Shown: positions 1-7,813 of the stretch, piece by piece | Position numbering within the stretch: position 1 is the first letter of the stretch | Layout of the letters: every line of letters begins with the position of its first letter | NCBI RefSeq assembly: GCF_003096635.1 | Contig: NZ_QEKV01000011.1 | Coordinates: 1-50,455, forward strand | Reading direction: 5' to 3' | DNA from: Ezakiella coagulans | GTDB taxonomy: Bacteria; Bacillota; Clostridia; Tissierellales; Peptoniphilaceae | Length of the DNA stretch: 50,455 nucleotides | Notes under the pieces: model-generated | The model's database searches: none | The model's input: only the letters and a program-made list of their open reading frames with translations | Told to the model about the DNA's origin: nothing | Made by a program: the position numbers and the translations under genes

Positions 1-144
1 GAAAGTTTGAGCCAAGCTCTTTATTATTTGCTTTTTTTAGTGGTTTTTGCTTCCACTTTTGAATTAACTTTGTAGTTAGATTCTTGTCTACTTTTCACAT
101 ATTTTTTTGTTTAGGTTCTTCGCTCTCTCGAGCTGACAATAATT
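1..144 (-). other. 5' leader of an outward transcript (rRNA-like), truncated by window edge
   Basis: This is the start of a transcript made from the promoter at 145-173 and running off the left edge. No ORF is visible on the minus strand. The leader contains small hairpins, for example GAGC-TTG-GCTC near 13-23 and AGTGG/CCACT near 39-57. The very strong promoter, the lack of coding potential and the small stems fit the leader of an rRNA operon in a low-GC Firmicute. The 16S gene itself is not reached, so this is inference. A long riboswitch or other untranslated leader is the alternative. Confidence 0.4.
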
Positions 145-173
145 AGTATATCAAATACATTTTGGTTTGTCAA
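145..173 (-). promoter_or_regulatory. Very strong sigma-A promoter with UP element, facing out of the window
   Basis: On the minus strand TTGACA (173-168) and TATACT (150-145) are separated by exactly 17 bases. Upstream of the -35, at about 174-215, phased A- and T-tracts form a classic UP element. This is the architecture of stable-RNA promoters. It is divergent from the LysR gene promoter, 120 bases away. Confidence 0.8.
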
Positions 174-295
174 GCATTTTTTTAAGTTTTTTTAAAATTT
201 TTTAAAAAACTTTTTCTTTGCATTTTCTTGTATTTTATACATAATTGTTGTATTGTTATTATATAACATTTTTATATTTTTTGCAAATATTTTAT

Positions 296-324
296 TTGAT
301 TTTTATATTTAATTTTGCTATAAT
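296..324 (+). promoter_or_regulatory. Promoter of the LysR-family gene
   Basis: TTGATT (296-301), a 17-base spacer and TATAAT (319-324). Transcription should start near 331, at or within the AGGAGG ribosome binding site (331-336), so the 5' UTR would be only about 10 bases. Autoregulation through the upstream AT-rich region is usual for LysR genes, but no clear T-N11-A operator was identified. Confidence 0.65.
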
Positions 325-341
325 CTTTATAGGAGGTTATT

Positions 342-1217
342 ATGGACTTAAAACATTTAGAATCATTTATATATGTAGCTGATTTACACAGCTTTTCAAA
401 AGCTGCTGATAAGCTTTTTGTTTCACAACCTACTATTACTGCGCATATTCAAAATCTTGAAAAGGAACTTGACTGTGCTTTATTAAATAGACTTGGACAC
501 ACTGTTACTTTGACTAATGCTGGTGAAATTTTCTATAGATATGCTAAAGATGTCGTTTATACACTTGGAAGTGCTAAACTTGAAATCTCTGTTTCTAATT
601 CTAATATTGAAGGTAATGTTAGTATTCTTTCTTCAAGTGTGCCTAAGCTCTTCTATTTACCTGATAAGATTTCAAAATTTGCGGATACTCATCCTGGAAT
701 TACTTTTAATATTTCCGGTTTGGATTCTATGAATGTTGTAAATAATGTAAAGAATGGCAAATGCGATTTCGGAATTGTGGGTTTTAAATTTCCTGACCCT
801 ACATTATTATATACAAATATTTTTTCCGATGAAATTTGCTATGTGATTAAAAAGGACAAATTTCCGGGTTATTCAAATTTTGATTCCATTGATTATGATG
901 ATATCAAAGATATTCCTCTTATGTTAAGAGAACCCGGTAGTGGAACTTTCAAAACGTTTGCTAATGCTGTTACAAAGTCATATCCTGATATTATCAAAAA
1001 TAATTATTCTGTGTTTGACAGTAATGAGTTGATTATAAATTTGGTCAAAAAAGGCTATGGAGGTTCTTTTATTAGCTCATGGTTTACCGATAATAAAAAT
1101 GATATTTTGAAGCTTCGTTTAAAGGGAACTCCTATCAAGCGTTCTTTCTATCTTGTTAGACACAAAAATAAAAAGCTCTCGCCAGGTGCTGAAGCTTTTT
1201 ACGATTTTTTAGTTTAA
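342..1217 (+). CDS. LysR-family transcriptional regulator
   Basis: A 291-residue LysR-type regulator. Residues 1-60 form the winged helix-turn-helix, with the typical FSKAADKLFVSQPTIT recognition region. Residues about 90-290 form the periplasmic-binding-like effector domain. Length is normal for the family, and the ATG start has AGGAGG six bases upstream. The N-terminal sequence is of the type seen in selenium- or sulfur-metabolism LysR regulators of Clostridia. That link is only an impression, although a probable selenoprotein lies at 19013. It is transcribed alone, divergent from the strong left-edge promoter and convergent with the hut cluster. The target and co-inducer cannot be told from sequence. 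Confidence 0.85.
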   Translation: MDLKHLESFIYVADLHSFSKAADKLFVSQPTITAHIQNLEKELDCALLNRLGHTVTLTNAGEIFYRYAKDVVYTLGSAKLEISVSNSNIEGNVSILSSSVPKLFYLPDKISKFADTHPGITFNISGLDSMNVVNNVKNGKCDFGIVGFKFPDPTLLYTNIFSDEICYVIKKDKFPGYSNFDSIDYDDIKDIPLMLREPGSGTFKTFANAVTKSYPDIIKNNYSVFDSNELIINLVKKGYGGSFISSWFTDNKNDILKLRLKGTPIKRSFYLVRHKNKKLSPGAEAFYDFLV

Positions 1218-1234
1218 TTGAATTTTATATGTAA

Positions 1235-1262
1235 AGAGGGTCATCAAGACCCTCTATTTTAT
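1235..1262. terminator. Shared intrinsic terminator between LysR gene and hut cluster
   Basis: AGAGGGTC (1235-1242), loop ATCAA, GACCCTCT (1248-1255), followed by a T-rich stretch on the plus strand. It sits between two convergent genes, and the 3' arm overlaps the stop codon of the minus-strand LuxR-type gene. It probably serves mainly the plus strand. Confidence 0.7.
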
Positions 1263-1826
1263 TGTATTTCTTATTTTACTTAGGTGGTTTCCAACCGTTT
1301 TTGGAGCAATTCCAAGAATTTTTGCTATTTCATCTTTATTTTTCCCGTCTTTTGCCAAAACATATATTTGGTACTGCCTTTTTGTAAGGTTATCCAGCTT
1401 TTCTTCATTTTCTTCTTTGGCTTTTACATAAAATGGTGAAATGTATTTATTATCATTTTCAATTTCTTGAATTGCTTTAATTAAGATTTGTTTTGAATCA
1501 AAGGCATTGACGACGGCATCAACACCAATTCTGAAAACAGAACGATTTATTATACTTTCGTCAACTCCCGTCACAAGAATTATATTTGCGTAAAATGAAT
1601 TTTCTTTAATAGATTTTATTAGTTCAAGCTCTTCTTTCCTTAAATCATAAGAAATTATTATTATGAGCCTTGATTTAAAATCTCTTTTATTTATGCTTTT
1701 AATTTCCTTCTCGATTGCATTATAACCCGTTTGAATAAGAATGTTTTTTATACCGTCAAGTATTAGGTTTGCATTCGTTACGACAATAGCTTTTTTACTA
1801 TTTCGATTCGTAAACGGCTTTTCCAT
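1254..1826 (-). CDS. LuxR/NarL-type regulator with a degenerate receiver domain
   Basis: A 190-residue protein built like a NarL-class response regulator. A receiver-like alpha/beta domain spans about residues 10-120 and a LuxR-type helix-turn-helix spans about 143-190 (KLDNLTKRQYQIYVLAKDG onward). The usual receiver residues are not conserved: the acidic pair after beta-1 is replaced by Thr-Asn, the expected phospho-Asp region reads IIIISYDLRK without the following Pro, and the beta-5 Lys is Asn. It is therefore probably an atypical, phosphorylation-independent receiver. The ATG overlaps the end of hutI by 29 bases and has GGTGAT upstream, so it is co-transcribed as the last gene of ftcD-hutI. 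A role in controlling the hut genes is inference from position. Confidence 0.75.
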   Translation of the reverse strand: MEKPFTNRNSKKAIVVTNANLILDGIKNILIQTGYNAIEKEIKSINKRDFKSRLIIIISYDLRKEELELIKSIKENSFYANIILVTGVDESIINRSVFRIGVDAVVNAFDSKQILIKAIQEIENDNKYISPFYVKAKEENEEKLDNLTKRQYQIYVLAKDGKNKDEIAKILGIAPKTVGNHLSKIRNTIK

Positions 1827-3063
1827 TTTTTATCACCTTATCAGTGTGATTTACACCAAAGTGATATAGAACATAGTTAATGTTCGGTGCATCGAAAATT
1901 GTTATATCTGCAAGTTTGCCTTCCATTAGACTTCCCTTTTTATCTTGTTCGTCTATAGCACATGCTGCATTTATAGTAACTCCGACCAACGCTTCAGCGG
2001 GTGTCATTTTCATATTAAGGCATGCAAGATACATACAAAGTTGAATATTTTCCGTAGGGCAGCTTCCAGGATTGTAGTCTGTTGAAATTGCAACAGGCAC
2101 TCCCTTTTCAATCATGAGTCTTGCCGGTGCAAAAATTCCATCTCCCATGTTAAAGCTTGTTCCCGGAAGAAGATTTGCGATTACTCCACCTTCTTTTAGT
2201 TCATCCACACCTTTTTCTGAACATTTAATAAGGTGTTCTGCACTTATTGCACGAACGTCAGCAGCAGTTTTTGTCCCGCCGATTTCTTCGATTTCATCTG
2301 CGTGAATTTTCGGAGTTAGTCCGTGTTTTTTTGCAGCTTCCAAAAGTCTTTTGCTGTCTTCTGCATTAAATACGCCTTTTTCACAAAACACGTCGCAGAA
2401 CTTGCATCTTCCGTCCGCTTCTATTTTCGGAAGATAGTCATTTATAACGATGTCAATGAATTCTCCCGGATTTGATTTATATTTTTCAGGAATTGCATGA
2501 GCTGCCATAAATGTTTTTACAATCTCTACAGGAAGTTCTTTTCCGAGTCTGTCGGCAACATTTAATTGCTTCATTTCCGTGTCGAAGTCGTCAATTCCGT
2601 ATCCTGTTTTTGCTTCGATTGTCGTTACACCGTAGGAAATCAATCTTTCAACAGATTTTTTTGCTTGTTCGAATAATTCATCTTCGCTCATTTCCTTTGT
2701 TTGTCTAAGTGTCGACATAATTCCGCCGCCTCTTTCGAGAATTTCAAGATATGTCACTCCGTTAAGTTTCATATCGAGTTCATTTTCTCTTGAGCCGCCG
2801 TGAACCAAGTGAGTATGTGAATCTATAAGACCCGGAGTTACAGTTTTTCCTGTTCCGTCAATCAATACAAAATCATCACTTTTTTCGTATTTCGGTGCAT
2901 TTTCCTTGTTTCCCGCATATAAAATTTTATCGCCCGAAACAAGTACTACTCCGTCTTTTATCTTTTCAATTTCTCCTTGAGCTTTTCCCATTCTTGGAGC
3001 ATTTTCGCCCGCAACGGTAATAAGCTCTGAAATGTTTTCAATCGCTAGAGTTACCTTAGTCAT
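1798..3063 (-). CDS. hutI: Imidazolonepropionase
   Basis: Third enzyme of histidine degradation: hydrolyses 4-imidazolone-5-propanoate to N-formimino-L-glutamate in the cytoplasm (EC 3.5.2.7). The protein is 421 residues, normal for HutI, from the ATG that overlaps the ftcD stop (ATGACTAA). The longer reading frame upstream lies inside ftcD and was rejected. An amidohydrolase TIM barrel is evident: the metal-binding motif DSHTHLVHGG is at residues 81-90 (His83, His85), with further barrel motifs such as IHADE and STDYNPG. The overlap with ftcD upstream and the LuxR-type gene downstream indicates a tight translationally coupled operon. Confidence 0.95.
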   Translation of the reverse strand: MTKVTLAIENISELITVAGENAPRMGKAQGEIEKIKDGVVLVSGDKILYAGNKENAPKYEKSDDFVLIDGTGKTVTPGLIDSHTHLVHGGSRENELDMKLNGVTYLEILERGGGIMSTLRQTKEMSEDELFEQAKKSVERLISYGVTTIEAKTGYGIDDFDTEMKQLNVADRLGKELPVEIVKTFMAAHAIPEKYKSNPGEFIDIVINDYLPKIEADGRCKFCDVFCEKGVFNAEDSKRLLEAAKKHGLTPKIHADEIEEIGGTKTAADVRAISAEHLIKCSEKGVDELKEGGVIANLLPGTSFNMGDGIFAPARLMIEKGVPVAISTDYNPGSCPTENIQLCMYLACLNMKMTPAEALVGVTINAACAIDEQDKKGSLMEGKLADITIFDAPNINYVLYHFGVNHTDKVIKNGKAVYESK

Positions 3064-3952
3064 GGAGTCTCGTCTCCAATACTTGCGAATGATCGAATTC
3101 ATCAATTTGCAAGTACCATTTTGCAGCATCCAAAAGTGCATCCATAGGAACAAGTCCTATAACTTCTGAGTTTACAACGTTTACACCGTATCTTAAAGCT
3201 TCACGTTTTATAAATTCAAATGCGTGATATACACTTGTGTGAGTATAGTCAACCAAGTTCATTGATACTTGTGCAAGATTCTTGTCTTCAAGTAGAAGAC
3301 CCATAGCTTTACAGTATGCGAATCCACCGCCTTTTGCACGAATTTTTTTCGCAATAGCTTTTGCAATTTCAACATTATCTGTACTTAAATTTACGTTAAA
3401 TGCTACAAGCGGCATTCTTGCTCCAACAGCTGAAACGCCTGATTTTTTGTTGAGTTCAATCGGTCCGAAGTCAGGTTCCCAACCTTCTGATTTAAGTTTT
3501 TCTTCCATTCCTTCGTATTGGCCTTTTCTTACTACAGCCAAATTTTCACGTTCTGGTTTTGAAGCGCTCTTTTCATAAAGATATACACTTATTCCAAGTT
3601 CGTCTCCAATTCTCTTTCCAAGTTTTTTAGAAAGTTCAATAGCTTCTTCCATTGTGACTTCTTTAATAGGAATTAAAGGACAAACATCCATTGCTCCCAT
3701 TCTCGGGTGTCCACCTTGATGTGTAGTCATATCGATTACTTCAGAAGCTTTTTTTGCAGCATTAAATGCAGCTTCGATTACAGCTTCAGGTTCTCCAACA
3801 AATGTTACAACGCTTCTGTTGTGTGTTTCATCTGATGAATAGTCAAGTAGTGTTACTCCCTTAACCTTTCTAACTTCTTCAACTATTTGTTCGACTTTTT
3901 CCTTGTCTCTGCCTTCCGAAAAGTTAGGAACGCATTCCAAAATTCTTGCCAT
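3056..3952 (-). CDS. ftcD: Glutamate formimidoyltransferase
   Basis: Transfers the formimino group of N-formimino-glutamate to tetrahydrofolate, giving glutamate and 5-formimino-THF (EC 2.1.2.5), so histidine carbon and nitrogen enter glutamate fermentation and the one-carbon pool. The 298 residues match the stand-alone transferase form; the cyclodeaminase half of bifunctional FTCD is absent and no cyclodeaminase gene is in the window. The N-terminus (MARILECVPNFSEGRD) and the GGHPRMGAMDVCPLIP segment are family hallmarks. The start has AAGGAG upstream. It is separated from hutU by a terminator, so it probably has its own promoter or depends on readthrough. It overlaps hutI downstream by 8 bases. 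Confidence 0.95.
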   Translation of the reverse strand: MARILECVPNFSEGRDKEKVEQIVEEVRKVKGVTLLDYSSDETHNRSVVTFVGEPEAVIEAAFNAAKKASEVIDMTTHQGGHPRMGAMDVCPLIPIKEVTMEEAIELSKKLGKRIGDELGISVYLYEKSASKPERENLAVVRKGQYEGMEEKLKSEGWEPDFGPIELNKKSGVSAVGARMPLVAFNVNLSTDNVEIAKAIAKKIRAKGGGFAYCKAMGLLLEDKNLAQVSMNLVDYTHTSVYHAFEFIKREALRYGVNVVNSEVIGLVPMDALLDAAKWYLQIDEFDHSQVLETRLHD

Positions 3953-4004
3953 TATAATTCTCCTTTCAATTATAAATCATATTTTTGCATTTATATTTTA
4001 CCCA

Positions 4005-4019
4005 TTAATCATTGATTAA
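4005..4019. promoter_or_regulatory. Palindrome upstream of ftcD (candidate operator)
   Basis: TTAATCATTGATTAA is a perfect 15-base palindrome with a single central base, 53 bases upstream of the ftcD start and just downstream of the hutU terminator. It lies where a promoter for ftcD-hutI would be expected. No convincing -35/-10 pair was found, so the operator role is speculative. Confidence 0.3.
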
Positions 4020-4040
4020 GAACAAAATTTTGACTAAAGT

Positions 4041-4071
4041 GAAAAATAAGGCCGCATTATATAGCGGCCTT
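4041..4071 (-). terminator. Intrinsic terminator after hutHU
   Basis: Perfect 8-bp stem AAGGCCGC/GCGGCCTT (4048-4055 and 4064-4071) with an 8-base loop, followed on the minus strand by TTATTTTTC. It ends the hutH-hutU message before ftcD and so splits the pathway into two transcription units or sets their ratio. Confidence 0.8.
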
Positions 4072-4104
4072 AATGATAGACAGGTGAGCCCATCTGCCAC
4101 CAAA

Positions 4105-6138
4105 TTAACATTTTTTCAAATTTTCTTCAACCAATCTGTTTACCAATTCATCATCAGCAATGTATGGAATTGTGATGTGTGAATTGTTGTTTTTATCTTT
4201 GTTGTATGCAATTGTTGTTTCAATTGAGTGTTCATTTCTTGCCCAACTTCTTCTTGAAACTCCGACCATTGTATCCCAGAGCATTGCACTCTTCAAAATG
4301 TTGTCAACTCTTTCAGATCCGTCAAGAACCATACCAAATCCACCATTGATGGATTTACCGATTCCAACACCGCCACCATTGTGAAGTGCAACCAAGCTCA
4401 TTCCTCTTGCACAGTTTCCTGCGAAACATTGTGTAGCCATGTCAGCCATAATGTTTGAACCGTCTTTGATATTTGATGTTTCTCTAAATGGTGAGTCTGT
4501 TCCACCTGTGTCGTGGTGGTCACGTCCGAGCATAACAGGTCCGATTTCTCCATTTCTTACAAGTTCGTTGAACTTAAGAGCAATTTTGAGTCTTCCGCCT
4601 GCATCTTGATATAAAATTCTTGCTTGAGAACCGACAACGAGTTGATTCTTTTCAGCATCTTTAATCCAAATATAATTGTCTCTGTCTTGTCCACGTCTGT
4701 CCGGGTCAATACATTCCATTGCAGCATGGTCTGTTTTTACCAAGTCTTCGTGTTTACCTGAGAGACATACCCATCTGAAAGGTCCGTAACCGTAGTCAAA
4801 TAGCATAGGTCCCATAATATCTTCAACATATGACGGGAATACAAATCCTTCACTTTCGTCAACTCCATTTTTAGCAATATCCTTTGCACCTGCATCAAAT
4901 ACAGCCTTCATAAATGAGTTGCCATAGTCGAAGAAATAAGTTCCCTTTGCAACCAACGCTTTAATCAATTCATAGTGATGGCGAAGAGATTTATCTACTT
5001 CTCTCTTGAATCCTTCGTGGTCTGTTGCAAGCATCCTTGTTCTTTCTTCGAAAGTCATGCCTTGTGGACAATATCCTCCGTCATATGGAACGTGACATGA
5101 GGTTTGGTCGGAAAGAAGTTCTATATGAATGTCGTTGTCCACAGCATATTCGAGCAAGTCTACAATATTTCCATAGTATGCAATTGATCTTGCTTCTTTA
5201 TTGTCAACAGCTTTTTGAGCCATCTTGAATACTTCTTCACAACTGTCGCTGTACTCATCAATCCAACCTTGTTCAAGTCTTGTTTCAATTCTTGACAAGT
5301 CAACTTCAGCGATAAGTCCAACAGCTTTAGCAATCTTTGCAGCTTTTCCTTGTGCACCGCTCATTCCGCCGAGACCTGATGAAATGAACATGTGTCCAGC
5401 CAAATCGCCGTGTTCAGGAACACCGAGTTTTAATCTTCCCGCATTCAAAATTGTATTGAATGTTCCGTGAACAATTCCTTGAGGTCCGATGTACATCCAT
5501 CCGCCTGCAGTCATTTGTCCATAGTTTGCGTTGCCCATTGCGATTGCTTTTGTCCAGTGGTCTTGGTCGTCAAACATACCTACCATAAGAGCATTCGTGA
5601 TAATTACTCTCGGAGCTTGTTTGTTTGATTTAAAGAGTCCCATCGGGTGGCCTGACATCATTACAAGAGTTTGTTCGTCGGTCATAACCTTTAAATATTC
5701 TTGTGTCAATCTGTATTGCATCCAGTTTTGAACAACTTGTCCGGTTTCACCGTATGTTACGAGTTCATATGGATAGAGTGCAACGTCGAAGTCGAGGTTG
5801 TTATCCATCATGAGTTGGAAAGCCTTGCCTTCCATTGTCTTTCCTTCGTATTCATCGATAGGTTTAGCCTTGATGTTTCCTGCCGGTCTGTATCTGTAAC
5901 CGTAAATTCTTCCTCTTGTCATGAGTTCTTCCATAAATTCAGGTGCAAGAGTTTCGTGAAGACTTTCAGGAATATATCTCAAAGCATTCTTTAAAGCAAG
6001 CTTCATTTCATGTTCTGAAAGAGTTAGTTCACGCTTTGGCGCTCTTCTGATTTTAGGGTCAAATTCGAGCTTCGGCGGTAAAGTTTCAGGAAGCTTAATT
6101 GTCATAGCTTCTGAAATGTCAATGTTTCTGATATCCAT
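4105..6138 (-). CDS. hutU: Urocanate hydratase
   Basis: Second step of histidine catabolism: converts urocanate to 4-imidazolone-5-propanoate using tightly bound NAD+ as electrophile (EC 4.2.1.49). At 677 residues it belongs to the long urocanase type (similar in length to the animal enzyme) rather than the roughly 555-residue form of Bacillus and Pseudomonas. The active-site region FRWVCLSGKHEDL contains the conserved Cys, and glycine-rich NAD-binding stretches such as SSGLGGMSGAQGKAAK are present. Its GGAGGATATT ribosome binding site overlaps the hutH stop ten bases upstream, so the two are co-translated. A strong terminator follows. Confidence 0.95.
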   Translation of the reverse strand: MDIRNIDISEAMTIKLPETLPPKLEFDPKIRRAPKRELTLSEHEMKLALKNALRYIPESLHETLAPEFMEELMTRGRIYGYRYRPAGNIKAKPIDEYEGKTMEGKAFQLMMDNNLDFDVALYPYELVTYGETGQVVQNWMQYRLTQEYLKVMTDEQTLVMMSGHPMGLFKSNKQAPRVIITNALMVGMFDDQDHWTKAIAMGNANYGQMTAGGWMYIGPQGIVHGTFNTILNAGRLKLGVPEHGDLAGHMFISSGLGGMSGAQGKAAKIAKAVGLIAEVDLSRIETRLEQGWIDEYSDSCEEVFKMAQKAVDNKEARSIAYYGNIVDLLEYAVDNDIHIELLSDQTSCHVPYDGGYCPQGMTFEERTRMLATDHEGFKREVDKSLRHHYELIKALVAKGTYFFDYGNSFMKAVFDAGAKDIAKNGVDESEGFVFPSYVEDIMGPMLFDYGYGPFRWVCLSGKHEDLVKTDHAAMECIDPDRRGQDRDNYIWIKDAEKNQLVVGSQARILYQDAGGRLKIALKFNELVRNGEIGPVMLGRDHHDTGGTDSPFRETSNIKDGSNIMADMATQCFAGNCARGMSLVALHNGGGVGIGKSINGGFGMVLDGSERVDNILKSAMLWDTMVGVSRRSWARNEHSIETTIAYNKDKNNNSHITIPYIADDELVNRLVEENLKKC

Positions 6139-6148
6139 AATATCCTCC

Positions 6149-7684
6149 TTATACTTCTAATGTTCCGACAGCTGATTCAGCTGCTTTTATAATATTTCCG
6201 TCAACAATCAATTTGTCAACAGCTTCTATATCAACACTCATAATTCTGTCTTTTTCATTGAATGTAACAACTTTTCTTACTTCATCGTAGACAGCTTTTG
6301 TAGCTTTTGCAAGTTTATCGCTTGATTTGTTCAAATCAATTGCTTGACATGCTGCAAGAATTTCCATAGCTAAAACTTTTCTTGTATTAAATGCAATATC
6401 TCTTGCTTTTCTAGCTGCAATTGTTCCCATTGAAACATGGTCTTCTTGGTTAGCAGATGATGGAATTGAGTCAACACTTGCCGGATGAGCTAAAACTTTA
6501 TTTTCACTTACAAGTGAAGCTGCACTGTATTGGACAATCATAAATCCGGAGTTAACTCCACCTTTTACACATAAGAATGCCGGTAGTCCGTGGCTTAGAG
6601 CCGGGTTTACCATCTTTTCAAGACGTCTTTCAGAAATATTTGCAAGTTCTGAAAGTGCAATTCCTAAAAAGTCGAATGGAAGTGCCATCGGTTCGCCGTG
6701 GAAGTTTCCTGCTGAAATTGACATTTCATCGTCCGGGAAAATAATCGGGTTGTCTGTAACCGAGTTCATTTCAATATCAACTTTTTGTTTTACATAATTT
6801 ATAGCATCCTTACATCCTGCGTGTACTTGTGGAACGCAACGTAAGCTGTATGCGTCTTGAACACGAACTTCGCCTTGTCTTGTTGTGTTCTTTGAACCTT
6901 CAAGGAGCGTTCTAACATTCTTTGACGTTGCTGCAAGTCCGTTGTGTTTACGAACATCAGCAATTCTTTGGTCGTATGCGTCAATAATTCCGCCGAGTGC
7001 TTCCATTGTCATCGCAGCTGCAATGTCACTTACTTTTGAAATGTTCATTCCGTCGTAAAGTGTGAGAGCGCCGACTGATGTCATAACTTGTGTTCCGTTT
7101 ATTAAAGCGAGACCTTCTTTACTTGTGAGGTCGATAGTTTCAATGCCTGCTTCTTTCATAGCGTCAACAGATTTTCTGACTTCGCCCTTGTAATAACATT
7201 CACCAAGTCCAAGCATCGGTTGAACCATGTGTGAAAGTGGTGCCAAGTCGCCTGAAGCTCCGAGTGAACCTTTTTCAGGAATAATAGGTGTGATTCCTGC
7301 ATTTAACATTTTTAAAATTGTTTCTGTTGTTTCGAGTCTGATTCCTGAGAAACCTTTTGCAAGGTTGTTTGCACGAAGAACCATAATTCCTCTTGCAATA
7401 TCTTCAGGAAGCGGATTGCCAACACCACATGAGTGGCTCATGATAAGGTTCTTTTGGAGTTCCTTCGTTTCGTCTTCCGGAATCATTACTTCCGCAAACT
7501 TTCCAAATCCTGTTGTAACACCATATACAACCCTTTCTTCTTCGACAAATTTGTCTACAATTCTTCTTGATGCTTTGATTCTTTCTTTTGCGTCATCGCT
7601 CAACTCAACTGTTGCTCCACATCTTGTTACTGCAACCAATTGGTCCAATGTCAAATCACTGCCGTTTAATACAATCTTGTCCAT
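6149..7684 (-). CDS. hutH: Histidine ammonia-lyase
   Basis: First and committing step: non-oxidative deamination of L-histidine to urocanate and ammonia (EC 4.3.1.3). The 511 residues are the usual length. The Ala143-Ser144-Gly145 triad inside GSLGASGDLAPLSH cyclises autocatalytically to the MIO electrophile, and Tyr54 in the YGVTTGFG motif is the conserved catalytic tyrosine. The ATG has AAGGAGGTAAAA directly upstream. It is the first structural gene of the hutHU unit and is preceded by a short leader ORF and an intrinsic terminator (7728-7797), pointing to control by premature termination. Confidence 0.97.
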   Translation of the reverse strand: MDKIVLNGSDLTLDQLVAVTRCGATVELSDDAKERIKASRRIVDKFVEEERVVYGVTTGFGKFAEVMIPEDETKELQKNLIMSHSCGVGNPLPEDIARGIMVLRANNLAKGFSGIRLETTETILKMLNAGITPIIPEKGSLGASGDLAPLSHMVQPMLGLGECYYKGEVRKSVDAMKEAGIETIDLTSKEGLALINGTQVMTSVGALTLYDGMNISKVSDIAAAMTMEALGGIIDAYDQRIADVRKHNGLAATSKNVRTLLEGSKNTTRQGEVRVQDAYSLRCVPQVHAGCKDAINYVKQKVDIEMNSVTDNPIIFPDDEMSISAGNFHGEPMALPFDFLGIALSELANISERRLEKMVNPALSHGLPAFLCVKGGVNSGFMIVQYSAASLVSENKVLAHPASVDSIPSSANQEDHVSMGTIAARKARDIAFNTRKVLAMEILAACQAIDLNKSSDKLAKATKAVYDEVRKVVTFNEKDRIMSVDIEAVDKLIVDGNIIKAAESAVGTLEV

Positions 7685-7727
7685 TTTTACCTCCTTGATA
7701 TAGTTTATATTTCATCGTGCTAAAGTC

Positions 7728-7757
7728 AAAAAAACAACCGTGGCCTAGACCACGGTT
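7728..7757 (-). terminator. Intrinsic terminator in the hut leader (attenuator)
   Basis: Perfect 8-bp stem AACCGTGG/CCACGGTT (7757-7750 and 7743-7736 on the minus strand) with a 6-base loop, followed by GTTTTTTTGAC. It lies between the hut promoter and hutH, only 43 bases before the hutH start. The first two bases of the 5' arm are the last two bases of the leader-peptide stop codon, so a ribosome on the stop would prevent hairpin formation. Confidence 0.85.
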
Positions 7758-7797
7758 AAAATTCTTTGATTCTATTGTGAATATCATGTTTTTTCAT
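7756..7797 (-). CDS. Putative hut leader peptide, 13 residues (MKKHDIHNRIKEF)
   Basis: A short ORF of 13 codons plus stop lies between the hut promoter and the attenuator hairpin. It has a strong AAGGAG site at the right distance from ATG. Two of 13 codons are histidine (codon 4 CAT, codon 7 CAC). The UAA stop abuts and overlaps the terminator stem. This geometry is that of leader peptides controlling amino-acid operons. Because the operon degrades histidine, readthrough at high histidine is the sensible polarity, either by simple ribosome masking of the hairpin or by TnaC-like stalling. An 8-base complement (7808-7815 with 7774-7781) could also fold the ribosome binding site into a loop. Translation is inferred only. 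Confidence 0.6.
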   Translation of the reverse strand: MKKHDIHNRIKEF

Positions 7798-7813
7798 AAA
7801 AATCTCCTTCACA

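Noticed and set aside
3064-3153. Longer hutI start (30 extra residues)
   Set aside because: The extension lies inside ftcD, is unlike HutI N-termini and lacks a ribosome binding site; the ATG overlapping the ftcD stop is better.
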